Both the position numbers and the translations under genes were made by a program. 64,000 nt of DNA. Source: Mucilaginibacter sp. GTDB lineage: Bacteria > Bacteroidota > Bacteroidia > Sphingobacteriales > Sphingobacteriaceae. Location of the stretch: contig NZ_JAQBOC010000088.1 of the NCBI RefSeq assembly GCF_028288225.1, positions 124,001-188,000 of the forward strand, written 5' to 3'. The notes below the pieces were generated by a model. That model searched no databases and had not been told where the DNA came from. It was given only the letters and a program-made list of their open reading frames with translations. Positions 7,571 to 16,495 of the stretch are shown piece after piece (the stretch's first letter is position 1; each line of letters starts with the position of its first letter).

Positions 7571-8731
7571 TCACCTGGCCAACTGCTTCTCCAGCCTTCG
7601 ATGCATTACTGTCCTTGGTTTGCTCTTTTTTGATTTTTTACGTTTTCCCCACCAGATGATAAAACCTGTTATGGGTAAGGTAGCACAGATCAGACTGGCT
7701 AAAAAAGCTATGATCTTGCCTGTAAGCCCAAAGATTTGTCCTACATGGATATCATAGTTCATCGCGTTCAGCTTCATGCCGGGGCTTTTTTTATCATGTT
7801 TAAGCGTTTGCAATAGCTTGCCGCTATACTTATCAAAAGTATAGCCATCGCTTTTATAATAATGCAAGGTTTTGGCGTAGGCCGTTACGCCAATTATTCC
7901 GTCGGCTGCGTCATCATTATAAATTAAAAACATTTGTGCCTCCGGCGACCTGTTTTTGGCCACAAGTAACGCCTGGTCAATTACGGGTTTATTTATTAAG
8001 GATGATTTTAATAATGAATCTGATTTAGAAATTACCTTTTCAGTAGCATAGCTTCCACCCAAATTGGCTGTAGCATAGATTCCCTCCCGAATCCAATCAA
8101 AAGCTATAGACAAACCGGTTATGGCTAAAATAATGGTGATACCGGTTGCATAAAAACCCAACACGTTATGCAGATCGTAATTAACCCTCCGCCAACGGCC
8201 GTTCCATTTTACATTAAAGCTGCGTTTACGGTCGCTTTTGCGCTTAGGCCACCACAACACAATGCCTGTTATCATAATTAAAACAAATATGATCACTGAT
8301 ACGCCAACTATTATTCCCCCAATCTTCGGAGGCAATAAAAGATAGAGATGAATATATTCAACAATAATAAAGAAGTTGCTTTGCGGATCCTCTGTGTGAG
8401 TGATTATGCCTGTATAAGGATTTAGATAGACATATTGCAAGCCCAGTTTGGGATGATTTGTCAACACCGCTGCGGGGCGGTCTTTACCATAATAATAGAC
8501 ATAATTTACTGTGGCACCCGGATGCTGCTTTAGTGCGATTTGTTTTAAAGCGGAGGGCGCGAGGTATGGCTTATTTTGCACATCAACTTTGCGATAGCTG
8601 TGGATAGCATCCTGAATTTCGTCCTGGAAACAAAAGAGACAGCCGGTAATGCTTACAATAAACACCACCAGCCCGGTTATAAAACCAAGCCAGCGATGCA
8701 TAAAAAGTATGGCCTTTTTAAATTTCGACAT
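7571..8731 (-). CDS. PepSY-associated transmembrane protein (siderophore utilisation)
   Basis: 386 residues with four strong membrane segments: about 12-33 (LGFITGLVVFIVSITGCLFC), 137-162, 195-215 and 340-365, with a large periplasmic PepSY region between (DEIQDAIHSYRKVDV, GIITHTEDPQSNFF, GYTFDKYSGKLLQ). This PiuB/YfmJ-type family is found beside TonB-dependent siderophore receptors and is thought to reduce or handle ferric siderophores at the inner membrane. The gene starts only 2 bases after the stop of the TonB receptor, so the two form one operon. The basic C-terminus (GKRKKSKKSKPRT) points to the cytoplasm. Confidence 0.88.
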   Translation of the reverse strand: MSKFKKAILFMHRWLGFITGLVVFIVSITGCLFCFQDEIQDAIHSYRKVDVQNKPYLAPSALKQIALKQHPGATVNYVYYYGKDRPAAVLTNHPKLGLQYVYLNPYTGIITHTEDPQSNFFIIVEYIHLYLLLPPKIGGIIVGVSVIIFVLIMITGIVLWWPKRKSDRKRSFNVKWNGRWRRVNYDLHNVLGFYATGITIILAITGLSIAFDWIREGIYATANLGGSYATEKVISKSDSLLKSSLINKPVIDQALLVAKNRSPEAQMFLIYNDDAADGIIGVTAYAKTLHYYKSDGYTFDKYSGKLLQTLKHDKKSPGMKLNAMNYDIHVGQIFGLTGKIIAFLASLICATLPITGFIIWWGKRKKSKKSKPRTVMHRRLEKQLAR

Positions 8732-8733
8732 TT

Positions 8734-11142
8734 TTAAAACTTATAAGCTATAGTGCCAATGGCCTGGCGGGTTGTTTGAGGATTTACTGTTGTATAACCT
8801 ATCCAGTATTTTTTATCGGTAAGGTTATTAACCCCAAATGAAAACCGGTACCTTGATACATCGTAAAAAGCTGTTGCGTTTAAAATGGTGTATGCAGGTA
8901 AAATAAACACACCCTGACTAACACTATTAACCACCTTGTTATCACTGGCATAATTACCGCCAAACCCAAATCCTAAACCATCAATGGTTTCTTTTGGCAG
9001 GCGATAGCTGATCCAAAGATTAGCGGTGTAAGGGGATGATGCAGTACCTGGCCTGCGGCCTTCAACATCGGTGCTTGCTTTGGTGTATTTTGAATCGTTA
9101 TATGAAAAACCTGCCACTATATTTATTCCTTTTAATGGATTTGCAATAACTTCGGCTTCAAAACCTTTGCTTAGCTGCGTACCATCCTGGATTGAAAAGT
9201 TAGGATTTGGCAAATAAGGACGGATCACATCCTTTACGTTTATGCGATAATAGCTTAATGTACTGCTTAGCTTGCCATCAAACAGGTTTACTTTCACACC
9301 ACCTTCCAACTGATTGGCTTGTTCAGGCTTGAACGTTTTACCGGCATAATCGGTTCCTGTTTCATTTGTAAAACCATTCTGGTAATTAGCAAACAGGGAT
9401 ACCTGCTCTTTCACAACCTGGTACACCAGGCCAAATTTAGGCGATAGCGCGTTTTGAATATATGCGCCCGTAATGGCCTGGGTCGCCGGACTATAATTAC
9501 CTTTATTATCAAAATGATCAAAACGAACTGATGCTAAAGCAAGCAGCCTGTCAGTAATATTCAGCACATCTGATACATAGGCGCTATAGGTGTTGGCTTT
9601 AAAAATACTTGGATAAGTGAAGCCCAGCGGCGCTCCTGAAGCATATATAGCATCCATATTGCCTTTGTTAAAAGAGCCGTAATTAAATGAATTGCTGTTG
9701 GTTGGCACAACATCATATGTGCTTCCAAAAAAGAACTGGTTGGAGTTATTTCTGAAAAAATCAAGACCTCCAACAAAGCGATTCCTTAAATTACCGATCT
9801 TAAAATCCCCGTTAAAATTCTGTTGAACTTCCAATGTTTTTTGCCAGCTATTTTTTGTGGACTGGTCATTACGTGAAATTGAATCATTAGCTAACAGGTA
9901 ATAATAAGGCCCAAAGCCATTTGAATAGCTGTAAGTTGAGGTGAAATTGGTTTGAGAGCTCCAATGGTCAGAGATCTTATAATTCACCTGCCCGAAAAAA
10001 TTATAGGTTTTGGATTGCTGTGCTAAGTCGCCTGCGTTGTATGATTTGTAATAATCAACGCCTAACTGATCGGCCCTGCTGGCTCCTAAACCAGCAACTG
10101 TTTGCCCATAGGGGAAAAAATAAATGGTTTTACCAACGTTCCTGCCGGTATAGATCTCGGCATCGAAACGGAAAGAACGCCTGTCGTTTACCTTGTACGA
10201 TAAGCTTGGGTCAATGGCCACTCCCCTGCTAAAGCCATGATCCTGGAAACTGCCCTGGTAATTAAAAGCACCATTTAGCCTAAATAGTAGCTTTTTAGCT
10301 GAATCAAGGGGCGTATTTAGATCAAGGCTAACACGGTTAAGCCCATAGCTACCCAGCATATATGAAACCTCACCGCCAAAATTTTCGTAAGGTTTTTTAG
10401 TTACCCGGTTAATTAAACCTCCGTATGAGGTTAATGAACTACCAAATAATGTTGCTGAAGGGCCTTTAATTACCTCAATACTTTCAAGATTAACAGCATC
10501 AATAGTATTGCTTACGTTTCCGGCTACGCCATTACGCAGCTGGCTTTGTAAAATAAAACCGCGGGAATTATAATAACTGCCGCCATCGCCACTGCGGCCC
10601 GTTGCCTCCCACATAGTTTGTAAACCAGGCGAATTTTTAATAGCACCGTCAACTGTAGTTACATTTTGCTCAGTAAGCAATGCTTTGGTAATATTGGTGT
10701 ACACTTGAGGGTTCTCCAGATCTTCCAATGGCATTTTTGCCACATCAATACTCCTTTTTCGCTTAAACTTATTGGTCTTGTTTGCGTTGATGCTTACCTC
10801 CTGTAATGAATTGATATTGGTATTAACTGTTACTGAAGGTACATTAGCTGTTTTGCCCGGCTGAACAGTAACCTGAATCTCCTGGTTTTTAAGGCCAAAG
10901 TGTGATACTATCAATATGTAGCTCCCGGCAGTAACCCTGAAAGTGTATTTTCCTTCTTCATTAGTTATAGCGCCGTACTCAGTATCTTTTAGGCTTACCG
11001 AAACATTTTCAGCAGGCTCATTTTGAGGGGTGATGATTTTACCTGTTATGGTTCCCTTTTGTTGGCAGAATGCAGCGGAGGTTAAAATTAATAAAAGAAA
11101 GATGGAGAGTAAATGCTTTAAAGATAAGTGGAGGTTGTTCAT
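8734..11142 (-). CDS. TonB-dependent siderophore receptor
   Basis: 802 residues. Order: signal peptide (1-26, ending AAFCQ), a carboxypeptidase-regulatory-like Ig domain (about 30-115: GKIITPQNEPAENVSVSL, then GAITNEEGKYTF), a plug (about 130-265, with RSGDGGSYYNSRGF and VEVIKGPSATLFGSS) and a 22-strand barrel ending in aromatic F (GTIAYKF). YGGLINRVTKKPYE at the plug end is typical of ferric-siderophore receptors of the FhuA/FpvA class (TIGR01783 type). It imports a ferric chelate with TonB energy; the siderophore is unknown. It is the first gene of the operon with the PepSY protein, so iron-dependent control is likely, though I could not pick out a Fur box with confidence. Confidence 0.92.
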   Translation of the reverse strand: MNNLHLSLKHLLSIFLLLILTSAAFCQQKGTITGKIITPQNEPAENVSVSLKDTEYGAITNEEGKYTFRVTAGSYILIVSHFGLKNQEIQVTVQPGKTANVPSVTVNTNINSLQEVSINANKTNKFKRKRSIDVAKMPLEDLENPQVYTNITKALLTEQNVTTVDGAIKNSPGLQTMWEATGRSGDGGSYYNSRGFILQSQLRNGVAGNVSNTIDAVNLESIEVIKGPSATLFGSSLTSYGGLINRVTKKPYENFGGEVSYMLGSYGLNRVSLDLNTPLDSAKKLLFRLNGAFNYQGSFQDHGFSRGVAIDPSLSYKVNDRRSFRFDAEIYTGRNVGKTIYFFPYGQTVAGLGASRADQLGVDYYKSYNAGDLAQQSKTYNFFGQVNYKISDHWSSQTNFTSTYSYSNGFGPYYYLLANDSISRNDQSTKNSWQKTLEVQQNFNGDFKIGNLRNRFVGGLDFFRNNSNQFFFGSTYDVVPTNSNSFNYGSFNKGNMDAIYASGAPLGFTYPSIFKANTYSAYVSDVLNITDRLLALASVRFDHFDNKGNYSPATQAITGAYIQNALSPKFGLVYQVVKEQVSLFANYQNGFTNETGTDYAGKTFKPEQANQLEGGVKVNLFDGKLSSTLSYYRINVKDVIRPYLPNPNFSIQDGTQLSKGFEAEVIANPLKGINIVAGFSYNDSKYTKASTDVEGRRPGTASSPYTANLWISYRLPKETIDGLGFGFGGNYASDNKVVNSVSQGVFILPAYTILNATAFYDVSRYRFSFGVNNLTDKKYWIGYTTVNPQTTRQAIGTIAYKF

Positions 11143-11485
11143 TTGTTTTTATTTAGACTAATTATAAATAATGGCGCAAATGTATAACCGCAGGATTTAA
11201 AATCAAAGCATTTTCAGAAATTTATTTAGAATGATTCTTAGTAATGGAGAAATAGGTGCTTTAAATGAAGCTAAACAACTGAATTACACAGCAATACAGG
11301 AGCACCCGTCATTGCGAGGAACGAAGCAAACTCAACGTAGGACAATCAAGGACCTTTACATATGTGGTAACCTTAAAACTTGCGAGTGTTTGGTCGCCAC
11401 ATGCCATATTTCTTCTTGATTAGCATGTGCAGAGTTTGCTTCGTTCCTCGCAATGACGTGATTTATAGCCTGGTAATAAAAAAAC
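11143..11485. other. Gene-free gap of 343 bases with a 152-bp inverted-repeat element
   Basis: Upstream of the TonB receptor (reading leftwards) is about 80 bases of AT-rich likely promoter DNA (11143-11230). The middle holds the 152-bp element described separately at 11307-11458. A 62-codon frame on the plus strand (11231-11419) runs through the element and shows no protein-like features, so I do not call it. Confidence 0.7.
11307..11458. repeat. 152-bp element with perfect 27-bp terminal inverted repeats (copy 1)
   Basis: The left end 11307-11333 (cgtcattgcgaggaacgaag then caaactc) is the exact reverse complement of the right end 11432-11458. The interior (ggacctttacatatgtggta, accttaaaacttgcg, ccacatgccatatttcttct) matches the reverse complement of the 152-bp element at 63103-63254. 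No transposase is inside. Shorter relatives with similar ends lie at 42486-42579 and 60933-61035. It behaves like a non-autonomous MITE or REP element. Confidence 0.85.
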
Positions 11486-13366
11486 CTACTTCACCACCGG
11501 CAAAATAATCTTCGATTGGTTATGATAAATATTGATAGTTTCCTTTAAAAAATCTTCGTCTTTTGCATGGTAAATATCAATAAATTGCTGCGGGTTACGG
11601 TTAACCAGCGGGAACCAGCTGCTTTGCACCTGTACCATAATTTTATGGCCTTTTTTAAATGTGTGGGCAACATCGGGCAGGGTATATTTTACCTGTGTTG
11701 GCTTATTTGGCACAAAGGCTTCAGGATTTGAATAGCTGTTGCGATACCTGCCGCGCATAATTTCGGCGCGCACCAGCATCTGGTACCCCCCCATCGGTAC
11801 TTTACTTGGAGCGTCAGTTTCCGCGTAAATATCTACATCGTTATAACCGGCATTATCAGGGAATACATCTATCAGCTTTACTACAAAGTCGGCATCGGTG
11901 TTGGAGATCCCTACCAACAGATCAGCAACTACCGGACCGCCTAAAGTAATATCTTTATCCAAAGCACCTGTTTCATAAACCAGCACATCAGGCCTGCGTG
12001 AAGCAAATCGCTGATCATCAGTCATATAATTTCGGGTGCGGTTAAAGTGGACATCTTCGGTATAAGGAACCGGTTTTGAAGGGTCACTTACATAGCTATC
12101 AAAAGATGGTGCCAAGGTACTAATCGCATCAAAGGACAGTTTACCTTTTTGTTCAAAGTACAGATTTGTAGGTTGCACATCAGCAGGCGGCCATTGTTTA
12201 AGTTGGTGCCATTTATTTTCTCCTGTAAAAAACACGGTAGCCTTGCTTATATTATCAACAGATCCTTGTCCCCTCAGGTAGTATTCAAAGAATGGGATCT
12301 CAATATTATCAGCATAGTAGGTACTGGTATTGCTTCCCCATTGAACATTACCTAAATGCGTACCATCATTATTACGCCATTGCTCATGATACCATGGCCC
12401 CATAACCAGGCGGTTATTAGTTTCCGGGCTTTGCTTATCAATCGCCTGGTAAGTGTTCCATGCGCCAAAGCAATCCTCAGCATCAAAAATGCCCCCTACA
12501 ACCAGCATTGCAGGTTTAACATTTTTAATCCCTACGCGTGCATTCCGGGCCATCCAAAAGTCATCACGATTGGGATGGTTCATCATCTGGTTCCAGAAAA
12601 CAAGGCTATCGCCTGCCAGTTTAGTAAGATTGGGCAATGCACCCGCATTAAGGTAAAATGAGTAGCTGTCATGGTCGGGATAATCAAATATTTTTGCAGC
12701 TACTGTTGTTGGTTTGGGATGAGGCGCACCAAAGCCAAAGCCCGCATAAAAGGCAAAAGCGTCCATCTGGAAAAAGGCGCCATTATGGTGAAAGTCATCA
12801 CCTACAAACCAATCCGTTACGGGTGCTTCCGGACTTACCGCCTTTAATGCAGGGTGGCCGCTTAATGATGCCATGGTTGAATAAAAGCCAGGATATGAAA
12901 TGCCGAACACGCCCACCTTACCATTGTTATTTTCCAGGTTCTTCACCATCCAGTCTATGGTATCGTAACTATCGCTGGCTTCGTCAATATCCTTTTTGGT
13001 TTTTTTATTAAAATTAAACGGGCGCACATCCATGTATTGCCCTTCGCTCATCCATCTTCCTCTTACATCTGCAATTACCATGATGTATCCTTTTTTACAG
13101 TACTGGATGAGGTGGTTTACCCAAAACGGGCGGTATTGATCTTTACCATAAGGAGCACAGGAATACGGTGTGCGTTCCATCAGGATCGGATGCTTCTCTG
13201 AATTGTCTTTCGGCAGATAGGCCGAGATAAACAGCTTTACGCCATCCCGCATGGGGATGGTCAGTTCCTTTTTGGTGTAGTTATTTACTAACCAAACCGA
13301 ATCAGCATTTTGTGCAAAGCTGATGATCGGGAAAAAGAAGGCTAAGAGGAAGTATAATTTTTTCAT
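11486..13366 (-). CDS. CocE/NonD-family hydrolase, alpha-amino acid ester hydrolase-like (copy 1)
   Basis: 626 residues with signal peptide (MKKLYFLLAFFFPIISFAQ). It has the alpha/beta-hydrolase core with cap domain and the C-terminal jelly-roll (X-Pro dipeptidyl-peptidase C-terminal-like, from about 410). Predicted triad: Ser157 in GISYPG, Asp295 in GGIFDAED, His327 in GPWYH. Alpha-amino acid ester hydrolases (AEHs) of Acetobacter and Xanthomonas have an extra carboxylate cluster: an Asp 34 residues after Ser and Glu/Asp at +2/+3 of the catalytic Asp. Here Asp191, Glu297 and Asp298 fall exactly there, and the oxyanion Tyr158 is present. AEHs hydrolyse or transfer amino-acyl groups, including beta-lactam side chains. 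It is 62 bases downstream of a close paralog, evidently a tandem duplication. Confidence 0.88.
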   Translation of the reverse strand: MKKLYFLLAFFFPIISFAQNADSVWLVNNYTKKELTIPMRDGVKLFISAYLPKDNSEKHPILMERTPYSCAPYGKDQYRPFWVNHLIQYCKKGYIMVIADVRGRWMSEGQYMDVRPFNFNKKTKKDIDEASDSYDTIDWMVKNLENNNGKVGVFGISYPGFYSTMASLSGHPALKAVSPEAPVTDWFVGDDFHHNGAFFQMDAFAFYAGFGFGAPHPKPTTVAAKIFDYPDHDSYSFYLNAGALPNLTKLAGDSLVFWNQMMNHPNRDDFWMARNARVGIKNVKPAMLVVGGIFDAEDCFGAWNTYQAIDKQSPETNNRLVMGPWYHEQWRNNDGTHLGNVQWGSNTSTYYADNIEIPFFEYYLRGQGSVDNISKATVFFTGENKWHQLKQWPPADVQPTNLYFEQKGKLSFDAISTLAPSFDSYVSDPSKPVPYTEDVHFNRTRNYMTDDQRFASRRPDVLVYETGALDKDITLGGPVVADLLVGISNTDADFVVKLIDVFPDNAGYNDVDIYAETDAPSKVPMGGYQMLVRAEIMRGRYRNSYSNPEAFVPNKPTQVKYTLPDVAHTFKKGHKIMVQVQSSWFPLVNRNPQQFIDIYHAKDEDFLKETINIYHNQSKIILPVVK

Positions 13367-13428
13367 CGTTAATAATTTTAATATTGTGGAATAACAGACT
13401 TAGTTTTGAAAACCTAAGTCTTACGTTT

Positions 13429-15279
13429 CTACTTTAAAACAGGTAAAATTAATTTAGACTGATCATGATAAATATTGATAGTTTCCTTAACAAAGTCTGA
13501 GTCCTTTGCATGGTAAATATCTACAAATTGCTGCGGATTACGATCTGCTAAGGGGAACCAGCTGCTTTGTACCTGTACCATAATGCGGTGCCCCTTTTTA
13601 AAGGTATGCGCAACATCGGGCATGGTAAACTTTACCTGTGTTGGCTTGCCTGGCACAAAAGCTTCCGGATTTGAAAAACTGTTGCGATACCTGCCGCGCA
13701 TGATATCGCCGCGCACCAGCATCTGGTAGCCACCCATTGGGTACCTGGTAACCGGGTTTCTAGGGGCTCCTTCAGGTAAGACGTCTATCAGCTTTACTAC
13801 AAAATCAGCATCGGTTTTTGAGATGCTTACCATCAGATCGGCAACTAAGGGGCCGCCTAAAGTAACATCCTGTGTTAAAGTATCCGTTTCAAAAACAAGC
13901 ACATCAGTGCGGCGGGCAGCAAAACGCTGATCATCCGTCATGTATTCGCGGGTGCGGTTAAAGTGTACCTGGTCTGCGTAGGGTACCGGTTTAGCCGGAT
14001 CGCTGATGTATGTATCGAAACTTGGCTTTGTATTGGCAACTTTACTAAATGACAACTTACCATCTTTTTCAAGATAGATTGGTGTTGGGGTAATATCTGC
14101 TGATGGCCATTCCTTAAATTTCCGCCATTTATTTTCGCCGGAGAAAAACACGCTTGCTTTGCTGATGCTGTCAAGGGAGCCTTTGCCTTTCAGGTAATAA
14201 TTAAACCATGGGATCTCAATGTTATTTTGATACCAATCGGCGGTGTTATTATAAAACATGATATTGCCTAAATGGGTACCATCTTTACTGGCCCATTGCC
14301 CGTGGTACCAGGGGCCAATTACCAGCTTGCTGTTTGTAGCAGGGCTTTGTTTAACCAAAGCCTTATAAGTGTTCCATGCACCATAGCCGTCTTCGGCATC
14401 AAACAGACCGCCAACAACCAGCATTGCGGGTTTAACATTTTTTATGCCTGATCTTGTATCACGCGCCTTCCACCAGGCATCGAGATTAGGATGCTTCATC
14501 ATATTGTCCCAAAACTCCAGGCTGTCGCCGGTTACTTTGGTAAAATTGGGCAATGCACCCATTTTCAGATAATAAGCGTAATTATCGTTACCGGGAATGT
14601 TAAAGGTTTTTGCAGGCAAAGTTGAAGGATGCGGATGTGGCTGACTAAAGCCATAACCTACATGAAAATCAAATGCATCCATCAGGAACAAAACACCATT
14701 ATGGTGGTCATCATCCCCAAAAAAACGATCGGTTACCGGCGCCTGCGGACTAACAGCCTTAAGTGCCGGGTGACCGCTTAACGCAGCCTCGGTTGCAAAA
14801 AAACCGGGGAACGAAATACCGGTTACGCCTACGTTGCCATTATTATTCTCAACGTTCTTCACCAGCCAATCGATCGTATCGTAGGTATCGCTTGCCTCGT
14901 CAATATCTTTATTTGTTTTTTTATCCGGATTAAAAGGCCTTACCACTTCAAATTTACCCTCACTCATCCACCTGCCGCGGATGTCCTGGGTAACTAAAAC
15001 ATAGCCCTCACGGCAATATTTCATCATAAAGCTGCGCCAATATTGACGGTAATCTTTACCATATGGTGCACATGAATAAGGGGTGCGTGTTATAAGGATG
15101 GGATGTTTCTCTGATTGATCTTTAGGCTGATAAATGGATGTAAAAAGCTTAACGCCATCACGTACGGGGATGCTTACTTCTTTTTTGACGTAATTATTCA
15201 CAAACCATGTAGAATCTGCATTTTGTGCTAAGGTGAAAAACGGAAAAAATAGAACTATAAGAAAGTATAATTTCTTCAT
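13429..15279 (-). CDS. CocE/NonD-family hydrolase, alpha-amino acid ester hydrolase-like (copy 2)
   Basis: 616 residues, signal peptide MKKLYFLIVLFFPFFTLAQ. It aligns nearly end to end with the downstream copy at 11486 (for example RTPYSCAPYGKD, GRWMSEG, DIDEASD and VQVSSWFPL are shared) and is about ten residues shorter around residue 510. Triad: Ser156 in GISFPG, Asp294 in GGLFDAED, His326 in GPWYH; carboxylate cluster Asp190, Glu296 and Asp297. Unlike copy 1, the residue after the catalytic Ser is Phe157, not the Tyr that supplies the oxyanion hole in cocaine esterase and AEHs, so activity or specificity may differ. Exported to the periplasm. First of the tandem pair, downstream of the beta-lactamase gene. 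Confidence 0.87.
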   Translation of the reverse strand: MKKLYFLIVLFFPFFTLAQNADSTWFVNNYVKKEVSIPVRDGVKLFTSIYQPKDQSEKHPILITRTPYSCAPYGKDYRQYWRSFMMKYCREGYVLVTQDIRGRWMSEGKFEVVRPFNPDKKTNKDIDEASDTYDTIDWLVKNVENNNGNVGVTGISFPGFFATEAALSGHPALKAVSPQAPVTDRFFGDDDHHNGVLFLMDAFDFHVGYGFSQPHPHPSTLPAKTFNIPGNDNYAYYLKMGALPNFTKVTGDSLEFWDNMMKHPNLDAWWKARDTRSGIKNVKPAMLVVGGLFDAEDGYGAWNTYKALVKQSPATNSKLVIGPWYHGQWASKDGTHLGNIMFYNNTADWYQNNIEIPWFNYYLKGKGSLDSISKASVFFSGENKWRKFKEWPSADITPTPIYLEKDGKLSFSKVANTKPSFDTYISDPAKPVPYADQVHFNRTREYMTDDQRFAARRTDVLVFETDTLTQDVTLGGPLVADLMVSISKTDADFVVKLIDVLPEGAPRNPVTRYPMGGYQMLVRGDIMRGRYRNSFSNPEAFVPGKPTQVKFTMPDVAHTFKKGHRIMVQVQSSWFPLADRNPQQFVDIYHAKDSDFVKETINIYHDQSKLILPVLK

Positions 15280-15336
15280 GCTAATATGTTAAAAGGTCAG
15301 ACAGTAAATATGGGGAAAAATTTGCATACAGAAAAA

Positions 15337-15393
15337 CGATGCGGGGATGATGTGCGGATTTTGGATGTGCGGATATAGAAACGATGTGGGATA
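15337..15393. repeat. GATGTGCGGAT word repeat
   Basis: Between copy 2 and the beta-lactamase gene there are four drifting copies of the word gatgtgcggat (gatgcggggat, gatgtgcggat, gatgtgcggat, gatgtggg). The same word builds the large hairpin at 50741-50933 and occurs at 35321-35348. Confidence 0.65.
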
Positions 15394-15406
15394 TATAAAT
15401 AGGCTA

Positions 15407-15441
15407 AGATTTGACAACTCCCAAAAGGAGTTGTCAAATCT
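15407..15441. terminator. Perfect 15-bp stem-loop after bla
   Basis: AGATTTGACAACTCC (15407-15421), a 5-base loop, then its exact complement GGAGTTGTCAAATCT (15427-15441). It lies 9 bases past the stop of the leftward beta-lactamase gene, so it would fold in its transcript. There is no run of T after it in the direction of transcription, so it may be an mRNA-stabilising or REP-like hairpin rather than an intrinsic terminator. Confidence 0.6.
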
Positions 15442-15450
15442 CTCTGATGG

Positions 15451-16341
15451 CTATTTTGAATAAAAATCAAATGCTGCTTTTGCAATTTTAGCAATCACCG
15501 CATCGCGGGTTGCTTCGTCATCGGTTGAGTTACAAACAAAAACAGAAATAGCCAGGTGCTTGCCATTGGGCAAGGTAATTATCCCAACATCATTGGTGGC
15601 GGGCGATAAGCCTTCGGCATTGGTTGGCGAAGTACCGGTTTTATGGGCAACTATAGTAGCGGCCGACAGCAAGCCTTTTAAACGGTGCGGGCCAGTTGTT
15701 GTTTCGGTTAAGATCTTATACAGAAAATCGGTATTGGGTTTTGCGAGGATCTCTCCTTTATAAAATTTATCAAGCAATAAGGTAGCTTCTTTAGGCTTGC
15801 ACCAGTTGGTATATTGCAGTTCCCATGATGACGCCATATCGGCTTCTGTGGCCCTTACAGCAATGCCTCTTATGCCCAGCCGCAGCATATAGTCCTGTAC
15901 GGTTTTTGGCCCGTCAATTACCTTTAATAAAATATCGCAGGCATCATTATCACTTAATGACACCATGTAGCTTAACAGATCGCTAACGGATACATCCACA
16001 TTTCCTTTGGGGTATTTATCGCGTAGCGGGCTGTATGTTTTTGGCAGATCCTTCTTTTTAATATGGATCATTTGGTTCAACGTAAGCTTCCCTGAATCAA
16101 CCCAATGTAAAACAGTAAGCGCGATAGGGAATTTCATTACGCTGTGCATCACCAGGCGGGCATCGCCGTTAACAGATAAGGTATCCCGGCTTTCCAAACC
16201 TAAAATGGATACACCTACAATACCTTTTGCAGGCTTAATGATGTCTTTAATTTGCTGGCGCAACGCACTTTGCTGGGCCATTACAAAAACGGGGACTAAA
16301 AATATCAGTGTTAAACTTATTGACAGGATAAACTTTTTCAT
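15451..16341 (-). CDS. bla: Class A beta-lactamase (subclass A2-like)
   Basis: 296 residues from ATG 16341, preferred over the in-frame ATG six codons upstream because it opens a normal signal peptide (MKKFILSISLTLIFLVPVFV). Motifs by residue number: S67-V-M-K70 (catalytic serine), S130-D-N132, Glu166 in the omega loop (RATEADMA) and K234-T-G236. Residue 170 is Ala rather than Asn, as expected of the Bacteroidota subclass A2 group (CfxA/CepA/PER/VEB relatives), where this position varies. It is a periplasmic serine enzyme that hydrolyses beta-lactams; the spectrum cannot be read from sequence. It lies between an alpha/beta hydrolase and two AEH-like enzymes, all on the same strand. Confidence 0.93.
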   Translation of the reverse strand: MKKFILSISLTLIFLVPVFVMAQQSALRQQIKDIIKPAKGIVGVSILGLESRDTLSVNGDARLVMHSVMKFPIALTVLHWVDSGKLTLNQMIHIKKKDLPKTYSPLRDKYPKGNVDVSVSDLLSYMVSLSDNDACDILLKVIDGPKTVQDYMLRLGIRGIAVRATEADMASSWELQYTNWCKPKEATLLLDKFYKGEILAKPNTDFLYKILTETTTGPHRLKGLLSAATIVAHKTGTSPTNAEGLSPATNDVGIITLPNGKHLAISVFVCNSTDDEATRDAVIAKIAKAAFDFYSK

Positions 16342-16353
16342 ACTTAAAAATAG

Positions 16354-16475
16354 AATCAAGAGTTAAGAAACAAGAATCAGAAAAAATAGGATAACAACAA
16401 AAATCTATTGAACAAATACAAAATTAACAAACATTTCATCTTGATTCCTGACTCTTAATATCCTGACTCTTTCCC
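16354..16475. repeat. Inverted word repeat (AATCAAGAGT / ACTCTTGATT)
   Basis: Just upstream of bla, the left part (agaatcaagagttaagaaac then aagaatcag) and the right part (cttgattcctgactcttaat, cctgactctt) are inverted relatives of each other. The word gactcttgattcctg also occurs at 59660-59700. The gap between bla and the next gene upstream (16342-16495) is otherwise AT-rich and could hold the bla promoter. Confidence 0.55.
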
Positions 16476-16495
16476 CACACGCAATATTAACGCAT

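Noticed and set aside
11231..11419. 62-codon frame on the plus strand
   Set aside because: It lies across the 152-bp inverted-repeat element and shows no protein-like composition.
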